From Acidimicrobiaceae bacterium (GTDB lineage Bacteria; Actinomycetota; Acidimicrobiia; Acidimicrobiales; RAAP-2), in assembly GCA_003133665.1 (NCBI GenBank), contig PKYK01000034.1:1-64000 (forward strand): DNA of 64,000 bases. Direction: 5' to 3'. A program made the position numbers and the translations under genes. This document shows, one piece after another, positions 36,015-43,908 of the stretch. Below the pieces are notes generated by a model. That model searched no databases. It worked only from the letters and a program-made list of their open reading frames with translations, and was not told where the DNA came from. Position 1 is the first letter of the stretch; every line of letters begins with the position of its first letter.

Positions 36015-36871
36015 GTGTTCACGTGATGGTCGCCATCTTCGACGCTACCGGGTTAACTTCGACAGAGAAACTCGTCGCGCTGGCGTACGCAGAACACGGC
36101 CATGATGACGGGACTGAGGCGCGCGCCGGAATCGCCCGAATTTGCCAGTACACGGCGTTGACAAGGCGCACTGTCCAAACAACACTCCGCTCGCTCGTCA
36201 AGAAGGGGGTGCTGGAAGTTGAAAAGCCAGCGACGAATAAGTGGCCCACTGTCTACCGGTTTCTGCTCTCGCCGGATAGGAAGTCACTGGCGATTAGTGG
36301 GGGCGCAATCACTGCGCCTCAAGAATCTGGAGGTGCAACTGACGACGCTGGAGGTGCAACTGACGACGCTGGAGGCGCAACTGACGACATCTTGGGGCGC
36401 GAGAGCTTCGCCCAAACCGTTAAAGAACCGTCATATGAACCGTCAGTAAGAACCGTGTCCAACGTCGACGTGTCGACGACGCTCATCGAAGCCGAAAAGC
36501 TCTGCTCGATCCTCCAGGGCCATGTCATCGCCAATGGCTTCAAACCATTCACCGAGGGGAAGTCATCACTCGGTGCGATGGAGCGCCTTCTTCGCATTGA
36601 TGATCGAACGTTCGCTCAGGTGAAATACATCATCGAGTGGTGTCAGAAGGATGAATTCTGGCTCGTCAACATTCGCTCGCCCCAGAAGCTCCGGGACAAG
36701 TTCGACACACTGCTCGGTCAGGCCCTCAAGGGCAAGCGCGGTGTGATCAAGTTTCTGGACAACGACTTCGAAGCGTCACCACTATGGGACGGTCCAATCG
36801 AAGATTTGAAGCCGCTTAGTGATGACGAAAAGATGGCGGCAGTTCATGCGACCTTTGCGAGCGCCTCCTGA
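36011..36871 (+). CDS. Helix-turn-helix replication-initiator-like protein
   Basis: 286 aa. Residues 1-100 hold a winged helix of the phage replisome-organiser type (LTSTEKLVALAYAEHG, ARICQYTALTRRTVQTTLRSLVKKGVLEV). Then comes a Gly/Asp-rich linker with three copies of GGATDDA encoded by a 21-bp tandem repeat. The C-terminal half (about 160-270) has IIEWCQKDEFWLVNIRSPQKLRDKF, as in O/DnaD-like replication proteins. Probably recruits host helicase to an origin in the element. ATGA overlap with the upstream gene. Confidence 0.72.
   Translation: MSVHVMVAIFDATGLTSTEKLVALAYAEHGHDDGTEARAGIARICQYTALTRRTVQTTLRSLVKKGVLEVEKPATNKWPTVYRFLLSPDRKSLAISGGAITAPQESGGATDDAGGATDDAGGATDDILGRESFAQTVKEPSYEPSVRTVSNVDVSTTLIEAEKLCSILQGHVIANGFKPFTEGKSSLGAMERLLRIDDRTFAQVKYIIEWCQKDEFWLVNIRSPQKLRDKFDTLLGQALKGKRGVIKFLDNDFEASPLWDGPIEDLKPLSDDEKMAAVHATFASAS
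36327..36389 (+). repeat. Three tandem copies of a 21-bp unit in the replication-like gene
   Basis: Copies at 36327-36347, 36348-36368 and 36369-36389. The third differs by GGTG to GGCG and at its final base. In frame they encode GGATDD-containing repeats. Initiator genes of some lambdoid phages carry their origin iterons inside the coding sequence, so these could be origin iterons as well as linker codons (inference). Confidence 0.85.
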
Positions 36872-37049
36872 TGAAGCGAGGTCTCTTCGTGAGCAAGTCA
36901 AGTGTCAATAGTTCTCGAGGCGGCGTCAGCGCGTTCCTCGCGTTGTCGTCCTGCGCCCTGTCATCGCGGCGGTCGTTAAACGGCGTACTGAGCGCCGAAG
37001 GTCGACCGACGCCGCCTCGATTCACTACAACAACGAAAGAGGCACTGAC
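36872..37049. other. Non-coding interval with a long perfect inverted repeat
   Basis: A 13-bp arm at 36915-36927 (TCGAGGCGGCGTC) is perfectly complementary to 37008-37020, separated by 80 nt. The 178-bp interval directly follows the replication-like gene and precedes a GTG-started gene. A 60-codon frame passes through it (36871-37053) but reads as Ser/Arg-rich filler. It could be a replication origin, a structured RNA or a long hairpin terminator. Confidence 0.55.
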
Positions 37050-37538
37050 GTGAGTTCAGAGGACAAGTACACCTACGCGAACGTTCGCTCGAGGATCGCC
37101 GAGAAGATGAGAGAGAACGCGCGCATGGTTCTAAGCCAAGGCGTCGACGAGCAAGGAATGCCTCGGAACGTGGGACAGGCCCCAAACGTCACCGCATTGG
37201 CCGACGGGACGACGCTCGAGCAGCCGACGATGGCCGAAGCACTATTTGCAGCGACTTCAACTCTCGGGGTCAATCTCGAGGGATTGATGGACAGTCGGAA
37301 GTTCGTCGAGCAGCTCGTGGCGATCGATGAATCTGACACCGCCTCAGTGTCGACCTTGGTCAGTGAAACTCTGGCGGCAAATCCTCACCTGGCGATTGCG
37401 GTGCCACGGATGAAGCCCAACCGAGCCCAGGGATCGTCGGCGATTCCAGTTCCAGCGAAGCCCAAGACAATGAAGGAACAGCTGAGCGACATGCTGAATC
37501 GGTCGTCGCCCGTCGACCGCGCTTCACGAATTATCTAG
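37050..37538 (+). CDS. Hypothetical element protein
   Basis: 162 aa, GTG start. Soluble, mostly helical; the C-terminal part (about 115-160) is Pro-rich and basic, NPHLAIAVPRMKPNRAQGSSAIP then a short helix TMKEQLSDMLNR. Such an N-terminal helical body with a Gly/Gln/Ser tail is seen in small phage head-assembly or unknown structural proteins, but the resemblance is weak. No function assigned. Confidence 0.65.
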   Translation: MSSEDKYTYANVRSRIAEKMRENARMVLSQGVDEQGMPRNVGQAPNVTALADGTTLEQPTMAEALFAATSTLGVNLEGLMDSRKFVEQLVAIDESDTASVSTLVSETLAANPHLAIAVPRMKPNRAQGSSAIPVPAKPKTMKEQLSDMLNRSSPVDRASRII

Positions 37539-37568
37539 TCCAACATCAATTCACAGAAAAGGAAATTT

Positions 37569-38126
37569 ATGGACAACAGCAACCAAACGCAAGACACGAC
37601 TCTAAGTCGCGATATCGGCGAGCTCATCGACGGCGGAGTCGCACGGCGCGAAGCAGAGCGAGCCGCATTGCGTCCGCACGTAGAACCGGTCATTGAGCCA
37701 GGTCCGACACCAGAGGAACTCGCCGCCCGAGACCTGAAGGAACGCCGTGAGGCGGCTGGCGTTGAGGCGTACAAGGCGACTATCAGCACCGCGTGCGAGA
37801 AGTTGAGCGAGGACTACAGCAAGACGGATGAGGCATTCAAGGTCTGCGCCGCCGATCCCGGTTCGACCCTCGACGAGCTGTTTGCGGGGTGGTCGGCGCT
37901 GCGAGATGCCCGAGCGTCGTACGCGCAGGCCTGCGAGCTGCGCAACGCCACCAACCCGAATGACCACCCAATCGGCGCCGGAACTCCAATCCCCCTGCTT
38001 TTTAGCGAGGTTGAAGAACAGGTTCTATCGTTCCGCGCCAAGAACGTCGCCAACGCCACGGTGAACGCGGCAGCGCAGACCGCCGAGGACGCGCGCGCCG
38101 ATGCGGCGAGAAAGATCACGAAGTAG
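37569..38126 (+). CDS. Hypothetical coiled-coil element protein
   Basis: 185 aa. ATG preceded by AAAAGGAAA. Charged N-terminal helices (SRDIGELIDGGVARREAERAALR), a middle helical region and an alanine-rich C-terminal helix (FRAKNVANATVNAAAQTAEDARADAARKITK) with coiled-coil character. It begins 30 nt after the previous gene. A scaffold-like role would fit the composition but cannot be shown. Confidence 0.65.
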   Translation: MDNSNQTQDTTLSRDIGELIDGGVARREAERAALRPHVEPVIEPGPTPEELAARDLKERREAAGVEAYKATISTACEKLSEDYSKTDEAFKVCAADPGSTLDELFAGWSALRDARASYAQACELRNATNPNDHPIGAGTPIPLLFSEVEEQVLSFRAKNVANATVNAAAQTAEDARADAARKITK

Positions 38127-38162
38127 TCGCGATTGCCTCGTCGACAACTTCCGGGACCACTC

Positions 38163-38276
38163 ATGAAGACTCGTTACTACCTCACCAAGTGCGCCCTCTG
38201 CAACCACCGCGAACGGCTCCGCAACAACGGCTACCTCTGGGCCTACATCTGCAGCGACTGTCGAGACGACCAATGA
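38163..38276 (+). CDS. 37-residue zinc-ribbon protein
   Basis: MKTRYYLTKCALCNHRERLR followed by a short linker and ICSDCRDDQ. The four cysteines (C10, C13, C30, C33) form a classic CxxC-N16-CxxC zinc ribbon. The stop overlaps the start of the next gene (ATGA). Small proteins of this kind are common in actinophage genomes; function unknown. Confidence 0.7.
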   Translation: MKTRYYLTKCALCNHRERLRNNGYLWAYICSDCRDDQ

Positions 38277-38572
38277 GCAGCACCACCACCGTCATAATCG
38301 GCAGCAACGGCGACGGCAAGGTTCTAGCGGACGCGCCGAACCAGTCACCCAGTCAATGGGGGGAGGGAGCGGCTCAGGTCGTTCGCCCTCGCGCAGCGGG
38401 GCGCCGTGGTGCCGGCGTGTCACACCCCACAACTACGTTCGCCAATACGCGATCGAAGCAGAGTCGAGGCCTCGATATCTCCCCCACCCCCATCGAAACT
38501 TCTCGCGTACGGTATTGCGAACGACAAGCGCGCATATCTGAAACGCTCCTTAGGGGGCGGGGCTACGAATGA
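38273..38572 (+). CDS. Hypothetical element protein
   Basis: 99 aa. Starts MSSTTTVIIGSNGDGK and continues with a low-complexity, basic, probably disordered sequence. Coupled by ATGA overlaps to the zinc-ribbon gene before it and the small terminase gene after it. That coupling is the main support for its being real; no family recognised. Confidence 0.5.
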   Translation: MSSTTTVIIGSNGDGKVLADAPNQSPSQWGEGAAQVVRPRAAGRRGAGVSHPTTTFANTRSKQSRGLDISPTPIETSRVRYCERQARISETLLRGRGYE

Positions 38573-38961
38573 CCCTCAAAACGGCCAGGGCGCCCCGTAA
38601 ATCGCCGCGAACGGTCGCTGCACCGGTCGGACTTTCAACCAGCGGAAAGCGTCTATGGAAGTCAATTTCCTCGGTGTTCGGGCTCGAAGAGTATGAAAAG
38701 GTCGTGCTTTTGCAGGCGTGCCGTTGCGCAGATCGGCTCGACTTCATGGCCAAGGAGCTCGTGGCGTCGACGTTGACCGTCACGAATCACAAGGGCGACG
38801 AAGTCGCTCATCCTCTCATCGCCGAGAGCCGACAACAGAGTCTGACGCTGGCTCGACTTCTCGCTTCTCTGCGCGTGCCGAGTGGCGAGACGGTTGGCGA
38901 CCACCGACTACAGCGACGCGGCGCGGTTCGCGGCACCTACGGCGGCGGAGCATCATCGTGA
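38569..38961 (+). CDS. Phage terminase small subunit (P27-like)
   Basis: 130 aa. The helical core GKRLWKSISSVFGLEEYEKVVLLQACRCADRLDFMAKEL followed by HPLIAESRQQSLTLARLLASLRVP and a final QRRGAVRGTYG is the pattern of actinophage small terminase proteins. Small terminase recognises the packaging site and passes DNA to the large subunit. No large terminase gene follows; the next genes are an unknown and a glycosyltransferase-like gene, so packaging would need a helper's large subunit. Confidence 0.78.
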   Translation: MTLKTARAPRKSPRTVAAPVGLSTSGKRLWKSISSVFGLEEYEKVVLLQACRCADRLDFMAKELVASTLTVTNHKGDEVAHPLIAESRQQSLTLARLLASLRVPSGETVGDHRLQRRGAVRGTYGGGASS

Positions 38962-39260
38962 GACGCCTGACACCGACAGCGAGCACCGTGCCGGCTGATC
39001 TAAAGACGTACGCCTGGCGTCGATGGGAAAGCGAAGCAATCGCCGCACGGGCTGAAAGCGACAGGTCCGGCCCCTCTCCCTGTGCATTCGTGGCCAACAT
39101 TCACGCGCCCGTGCGCTATCGCGCAGCACTCACTGAAGCCGTTGGCCAGGTCGCAGGCGACCGTCATTTCTACGCTCAGATGGAGACGCCAAGAGTCCGA
39201 AAGCACCAACTTGACGCCATCGCATCTGGCGTCGCGTCAACTCCCGAGATCGGCGTCTAA
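38958..39260 (+). CDS. Hypothetical element protein
   Basis: 100 aa, GTG start in a GTGA overlap with the terminase stop. Basic N-terminus, soluble, with AWRRWESEAIAARAESDRSGPSPCAFVANIHAPVRYRAAL in the middle. No recognised domain. Its stop shares a base with the next start (TAATG). Confidence 0.6.
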   Translation: MRRLTPTASTVPADLKTYAWRRWESEAIAARAESDRSGPSPCAFVANIHAPVRYRAALTEAVGQVAGDRHFYAQMETPRVRKHQLDAIASGVASTPEIGV

Positions 39261-39877
39261 TGTCGGAGACACGGGGCTTGCCCGTCCACGTTGCGCCTCC
39301 ACTTCTCTCGCGGACAAGCCCGGCACTCGCACGAATCGTCGTGCCGTTCACCAGTGTCCACCGTGACACTCGCGCCGCCCTCGAGCCCTACGGGCCGCGA
39401 GTGAAGTACTGCGACGTGAGTGAAGTCGGCGCGTACTGGCGTCTCTTCAGCGATCTTTGGGCCGCTGGCGAAGATTTCATTCTGATCGAGCATGACATCG
39501 TTGTTCGACCTGGCACCATTGACGGCTTCGATCGATGTCCTTCGTCGTGGTGCTCGTGCTCGTACACCTGGAATTGGAAGCCGGCGTACTCCTGGCTCGC
39601 CGACCGAAGCGCCAAGGTGCTTGAGAACTCGCTCGGCTGCACGCGCTTCCGGGCCGAGTTTCTCAAGGCTTCACCGGACCTTGGAACTGACGCCGTGCTC
39701 GAAAGGTTCGCTCGGCAGTCGAAGCTTGGATCCTTGGTGGAAGCGCGCCGGCGATTTACACCGAGACTTGCGCCGCCGATCCCCCACTACCTCGTCGATC
39801 AGCTCTTCCTGGCGGTCGTCGCTGATGGCGGCACCGTGTCGTTTTGCGCCCACGAGCGGGTAGGTCACCGCCAATGA
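39260..39877 (+). CDS. Glycosyltransferase-like protein of the element
   Basis: 205 aa. It has a compact GT-A-like layout: ARIVVPFTSVHRDTRAALEPY, then FILIEHDIVVRPGTIDGFDRCP where EHD takes the place of a metal-binding DxD, then an unusual Trp/Cys-rich segment SSWCSCSYTWNWK, and LGCTRFRAEFL. Similar small proteins occur in actinobacteria and their phages. A role in modifying a virion, host surface or DNA is possible. Assignment is tentative. Confidence 0.45.
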   Translation: MSETRGLPVHVAPPLLSRTSPALARIVVPFTSVHRDTRAALEPYGPRVKYCDVSEVGAYWRLFSDLWAAGEDFILIEHDIVVRPGTIDGFDRCPSSWCSCSYTWNWKPAYSWLADRSAKVLENSLGCTRFRAEFLKASPDLGTDAVLERFARQSKLGSLVEARRRFTPRLAPPIPHYLVDQLFLAVVADGGTVSFCAHERVGHRQ

Positions 39878-39910
39878 TTTCGTCCGAATCCAACAAGAAA
39901 AGAGTCAATC

Positions 39911-42715
39911 ATGTCGTATGAAGTGGGCTCGGCGTTCCTTCAAATCTTGCCGTCCTTCTCAGGCGTCGTCGAAGCGATCAGCGCGGAAGCTGAGAAGTGG
40001 GGCGACACGGCCGCCCAGGTCTTCGCCGAGACGTTCAAGGGGATCGTCAACGGCGAACTGAAGAACCTCTCGCCGGTCAAGGTCACTGCCGACATCTCCG
40101 AAGCCGAGGCGAAACTCGCGGAGATCCGAGCGTCGCTCGATGGTCTTGGCAACGAGAGAATCGGCGTCACCCTCAGTGAAGCCGACGCTCTCGCAAAGAT
40201 CGAAACCCTGCGAGTTGACCTCGACGAACTGGCGCTGAAAAGTCCGAACATTCGCGTTGACATTGACGCCGCCCGAGCCGAAGTGGAGCTCGCCGCGCTC
40301 AGTCTCGAGGCCGGAACTCTCGGGTCGGGTCTGAACGACGTTGAAGGAGCCGCCGGTGGCGCCGGCGCCGGCGTCAGCGGCCTCGGAGCCGACGCAGAGT
40401 CCTCGATGCCCGAAGTGTCGGGTCTCGTCGCCGGGGTTGTCGCATTGGGCGTCGCCCTGGTGCCTATAGGGGGGCTCGCTTTGGGTGCACTGGCCGCTCT
40501 CCCCGCTTTGATCGCCGGGGCCACGGCGGGCCTCGGAGGCCTCGTTCTAGGGTTCTCAGGAATCTTTGGCACTCTTTCAGCCTTCAACAAGTCCCAAACG
40601 ACCGGTGGAAGCGCTGGCAGTTCAGGGGCGTCGTCGGCACTGAGCAACGCCGACGCTGAACGAAACGCCGCCAACAGCGTCCAGACCGCCGAGGAGGCGC
40701 TCACCAATTCTCGCGTCAACGGTGCACGCTCAGTGGCCGCAGCGCAAGCAGCAGCGGCTCAGGCGACCGTCTCAGCCAACCAGGCCGTCATCACCGCGGA
40801 GAACAACCTGGTCAACGCCGAACGCGCCGTGACGCAGGCGCAGTGGAACGAGCAACAGGCGCAAGAAGCCGTCATCACCGCCCGCCAGAACGCTCAGAAC
40901 CAGCTCGAGAACTACACCAACCAGCTCGCCGACGGCGCGATCGCCCAACAGCAGGCCGCGCTCAACCTCGTCGAAGCCAAGCAGGCCCTCGACGCCGCCA
41001 ACGCCCCTGGATCCACCGCGACGGACAACCAGAAGACCCAGGCGCAGATCTCCTTCGAGCAGGCCACTCAGGCGGTCACCGATCTCAATACCCAGCAGTC
41101 CCAGCTCGCGGTCACGGCAACCGCGGCCGCGGCTGCCGGCGTCGACGGGAACAACCAGGTCCTCGCCGCCGAGCACAACCTCCAGCAGGCGACCCAGGCC
41201 GTCACTGATGCCGTCACTGCCCAGGGGACCGCTCAGCAGAACGTCGCCGACGCCACCGCGGCCGCGGCCGCGCAACAGATCACGAACCAGGACAACATCG
41301 CCCAGGCGCAGAAGAAGAGCGCGCAGACCGTCGCCGACGCCGAACGCGCTTTGACCATGGCCCTCGACAACCAGAAGTCTGCCTTCGAGCGAGCGGCGAT
41401 CCCCGTCTCGAGCGGATCGTCGGCGATCAACACCTACGCCAATGACCTCAAGAAGCTCACGCCGGCCGGCCGGGAGTTCGTCGAGTTCGTCACCGGCACC
41501 ATGTACCCGGTCTTCGAGGGCCTCAAGGCCCAGGTGCAAGACGCCTTCCTGCCGAAGATTCAGGGTGGGCTGATGGATCTCCTCCCCTTCTTCCGCGACC
41601 TGGGCCCGATCATCGTGCAAGCGGCCTCGGGCATCGGCCAGACGTTCGAAGAACTCGCCAAGTTCATCGGATCCAAGACCGGACTCTCCGAGGTCATGAC
41701 GATTTTCAAAGAGGGCAACGGCTTCATGGCCGCGATGGGCGGCAACTTCGTCACCCTGTTCGAGGCCTTCACCGGCGTCGGCGCTCAAGCGGGCCCGATC
41801 GTCACCGCGCTCTCGGACGGCATCACGCACCTGGTGGACTCGTTCGCCAAGTGGGCAGAGGACGGCGGCTTTCAGAAGTTCCTCGTCTGGTTGAAAGAGA
41901 ATGGTCCGAGCATCGTCTCGGATATCGGAGATCTCCTCAAGTCAGCAGGTGGACTCGTTGTCGCACTCACGCCGATCGGATTGGTACTCGACAAGGTGAT
42001 CGGGGGACTTTCCCAGTTTGTAGGTTGGCTCGTCAAGAGCGACCCGATCCTCTTGACGGTCACGGCGCAGCTCGGCGCCCTGGCGCTCGCGGTGCTGGCC
42101 GTCTCGTCGCCCGTCGTGCTGATAACGGCCGGCATCGCTCTTCTCGTCATTGGCGTCACGGAGCTCGTCGTACATTGGCGCGCCGTCTGGGGCGACATCA
42201 AGAATTGGGCGCTCGACGCCTGGCGCTTCCTCGACGGGCAGGTCTTCAGTCCGATCGTCAACTTCTTCACGGCACTCCCCGATGAGATTGCGAAAGGTCT
42301 CGTCGGCCTGGCTGACACTATCGCGAGGCCGTTCGAAGATGCTCTGGGTCCGATTAAGGCTGTCATCGACACCATCAAGGGATGGATCGGTGGTCTCAGC
42401 ACTGCAATAGGTCTCACCACTGTGAAACTCGACGCAACACAGGCGGGTTCGATTCTGGGTGTGACGATACCGAAGCACCATGACGGCGGCGTTGTCCAGG
42501 GCACGCCCGGCGTCGAGACGTTGGCGTGGCTGATGCCTGGTGAGATCGTGACGCCGGCAGGGATGAAACTTCCCTCCCACTCTGATGCGCGCGTCATCAC
42601 CTTCGCACCGGTCTTCAATGGCGTCGACCTGTCCAACGTGAACATGGTTCAAAGGGAGATCACTTCAGCTTTTGCACAGTTCGCCGAAGAAATTCAACCA
42701 ATGAAGATCTTTTGA
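39911..42715 (+). CDS. Phage tail tape-measure protein
   Basis: 934 aa. The N-terminus SAFLQILPSFSGVVEAISAEAEKW is typical of actinophage tape-measure proteins. A Gly/Ala hydrophobic segment (about 165-225) is followed by a long Ala/Gln-rich coiled coil (about 250-495), the domain LTPAGREFVEFVTGTMYPVF, further hydrophobic helices (about 690-760), and a C-terminal GGVVQGTPGVETLAWLMPGEIVTPAG. Family proteins set siphophage tail length. Start ATG with AAAAGAG before it. No tail-tube, chaperone or baseplate genes are beside it, which is unusual. Confidence 0.88.
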   Translation: MSYEVGSAFLQILPSFSGVVEAISAEAEKWGDTAAQVFAETFKGIVNGELKNLSPVKVTADISEAEAKLAEIRASLDGLGNERIGVTLSEADALAKIETLRVDLDELALKSPNIRVDIDAARAEVELAALSLEAGTLGSGLNDVEGAAGGAGAGVSGLGADAESSMPEVSGLVAGVVALGVALVPIGGLALGALAALPALIAGATAGLGGLVLGFSGIFGTLSAFNKSQTTGGSAGSSGASSALSNADAERNAANSVQTAEEALTNSRVNGARSVAAAQAAAAQATVSANQAVITAENNLVNAERAVTQAQWNEQQAQEAVITARQNAQNQLENYTNQLADGAIAQQQAALNLVEAKQALDAANAPGSTATDNQKTQAQISFEQATQAVTDLNTQQSQLAVTATAAAAAGVDGNNQVLAAEHNLQQATQAVTDAVTAQGTAQQNVADATAAAAAQQITNQDNIAQAQKKSAQTVADAERALTMALDNQKSAFERAAIPVSSGSSAINTYANDLKKLTPAGREFVEFVTGTMYPVFEGLKAQVQDAFLPKIQGGLMDLLPFFRDLGPIIVQAASGIGQTFEELAKFIGSKTGLSEVMTIFKEGNGFMAAMGGNFVTLFEAFTGVGAQAGPIVTALSDGITHLVDSFAKWAEDGGFQKFLVWLKENGPSIVSDIGDLLKSAGGLVVALTPIGLVLDKVIGGLSQFVGWLVKSDPILLTVTAQLGALALAVLAVSSPVVLITAGIALLVIGVTELVVHWRAVWGDIKNWALDAWRFLDGQVFSPIVNFFTALPDEIAKGLVGLADTIARPFEDALGPIKAVIDTIKGWIGGLSTAIGLTTVKLDATQAGSILGVTIPKHHDGGVVQGTPGVETLAWLMPGEIVTPAGMKLPSHSDARVITFAPVFNGVDLSNVNMVQREITSAFAQFAEEIQPMKIF

Positions 42716-42981
42716 CGACCGCGTCGAACTCGTCAACCGCCCTGGCGCCACGCACGGGGTTCGTCAACCCCTACTCGCACGGCGGGGTCCGTCGGATGAG
42801 TAACGCTTCGAACTTGTCAGCCAACGGGGCATTCTTCAACTCCTGCCACAACGGGCCCGCGATGGTCTCAGAGAGCTGGCTTGAGGAGATGGTGACGAAG
42901 GCGATGCTCAGGGTGCTGATGAATACGCCCTTGGCACAACTCGAAGCGATCCTCGAGCGGCGCCGGCGTGAGGACTTCTAG
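42712..42981 (+). CDS. Small protein after the tape-measure gene
   Basis: 89 aa from TTG at 42712, which overlaps the tape-measure stop; ATG at 42796 would give 61 aa. The second half NLSANGAFFNSCHNGPAMVSESWLEEMVTKAMLRVLMNTPLAQLEAILERRRREDF is helical and charged. Position behind the tape measure suggests a virion-related or late protein; no family recognised. Its stop overlaps that of the convergent small gene. Confidence 0.6.
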   Translation: MTTASNSSTALAPRTGFVNPYSHGGVRRMSNASNLSANGAFFNSCHNGPAMVSESWLEEMVTKAMLRVLMNTPLAQLEAILERRRREDF

Positions 42982-43202
42982 ACCTCCTGCGTGTACGCCT
43001 TCAGCATGGCTTCGAAGTGCTCGTCGCTCATGTCACGCTCGAGGAGCTCGCCTGGCGGAAAGGGTCCGTCCAGAAGATATCGCTCAACGAGTTCCATGAG
43101 CAGAGTTCCGGCAACGGGGCTCTCGCGCAGAGTTGCGAACGCTTCATCACTCAGCGAGTGCAAGTAGACCACGGCTTGCTCGTTGACCTTGGTTTTTGAC
43201 AT
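42978..43202 (-). CDS. Small hypothetical protein, convergent
   Basis: 74 aa, MSKTKVNEQAVVYLHSLSDE at the start, acidic and helical, with no membrane segment. The ATG has GGGGG about five bases before it. It is read towards the late operon, the only minus-strand gene besides the integrase unit, and ends in a 4-nt stop overlap. Could be a separately controlled gene such as a fitness or immunity factor; no evidence beyond position. Confidence 0.55.
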   Translation of the reverse strand: MSKTKVNEQAVVYLHSLSDEAFATLRESPVAGTLLMELVERYLLDGPFPPGELLERDMSDEHFEAMLKAYTQEV

Positions 43203-43908
43203 CGAACCCCCTTCGATTTGAGAGAACGCCTTTTGACGGTCTCACTTTGAATCTTCGGCGAGAGTACCTGAAGAGCGCCGTCGATCGGGGATCCGCACCC
43301 TGTCCGCAGGGGCAGAAACAATGCGAAAAGGTGAGGGCAGATGAAGAGTGAAGTTCTAGATCAACGTTGGTTTTGCTCACGTGATAAACGGCACGCATCA
43401 TTTCTTGATGAACCTGTCGGCGAAGCGAATTCGCCGAAGAGCAGCGCCCTAACGCCAAGCAATCACCAGGTTTTCGAGTTTCTGTAAATTTCTTTGCTTA
43501 CGATTTAAAACCCGCTGTCCGCGAGATGTCTGAAGGAGGCGAGACCGGCGGACCCATGGTTCGTCCATGGGAATGCTCTGGCGACTCGTCGCGCCACGAT
43601 CGCTTCGAAGGGCACGTAGGGCCGCTCATCCGGTCAGACTGCTCACACCACGCCCTGTGCGCCGCGTGAGGGCCACGGCGTGGTCACTTCGCCACCCAGC
43701 ACGTCGCGCAGAGACGAAGGTGCGGAGTCGGCTCTACAGCAAACGCAAGAGCTGGTAGCAGTCGCAACGCTCGGGGAACGGTTTGTGAACACAACTCGCG
43801 CCAAGCGTCCTCTTGAGAGCCAACAGCACCACACGACGAGCGGAGCATTAGCCCTCGTGACCTGCCTAAACATAATCAGAGCAAATCAGCGCAAACAACC
43901 TTTGAGGA
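43203..43908. other. Right end of the element, no convincing gene
   Basis: 706 bp of lower GC than the flanks. I see two clear hairpins: TCGGCGAA/TTCGCCGA at 43417-43437 (8-bp stem, 5-nt loop) and CCCATGG/CCATGGG at 43553-43571 (7-bp stem, 5-nt loop). Short open frames (43567-43758, 43680-43988) run into or near attR and read as non-protein. The first hairpin may be a terminator. Integrase or Xis sites, or a packaging site, could lie here. Confidence 0.5.

Noticed and set aside
36327-36389. Possible CRISPR-like repeat array
   Set aside because: The units are directly adjacent with no spacers and are in-frame codons of a gene. No CRISPR array or cas gene was seen anywhere in the window.
36871-37053. 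60-codon frame after the initiator-like gene
   Set aside because: Although its ATG overlaps the upstream stop, the sequence is Ser/Arg-rich and dominated by the inverted repeat, so I treat the interval as non-coding.
33521-43908. Known anti-phage defence genes in the element (restriction, toxin-antitoxin, retron, CBASS)
   Set aside because: No matching motifs seen; the only unexplained candidates are the small unknown genes listed as features.
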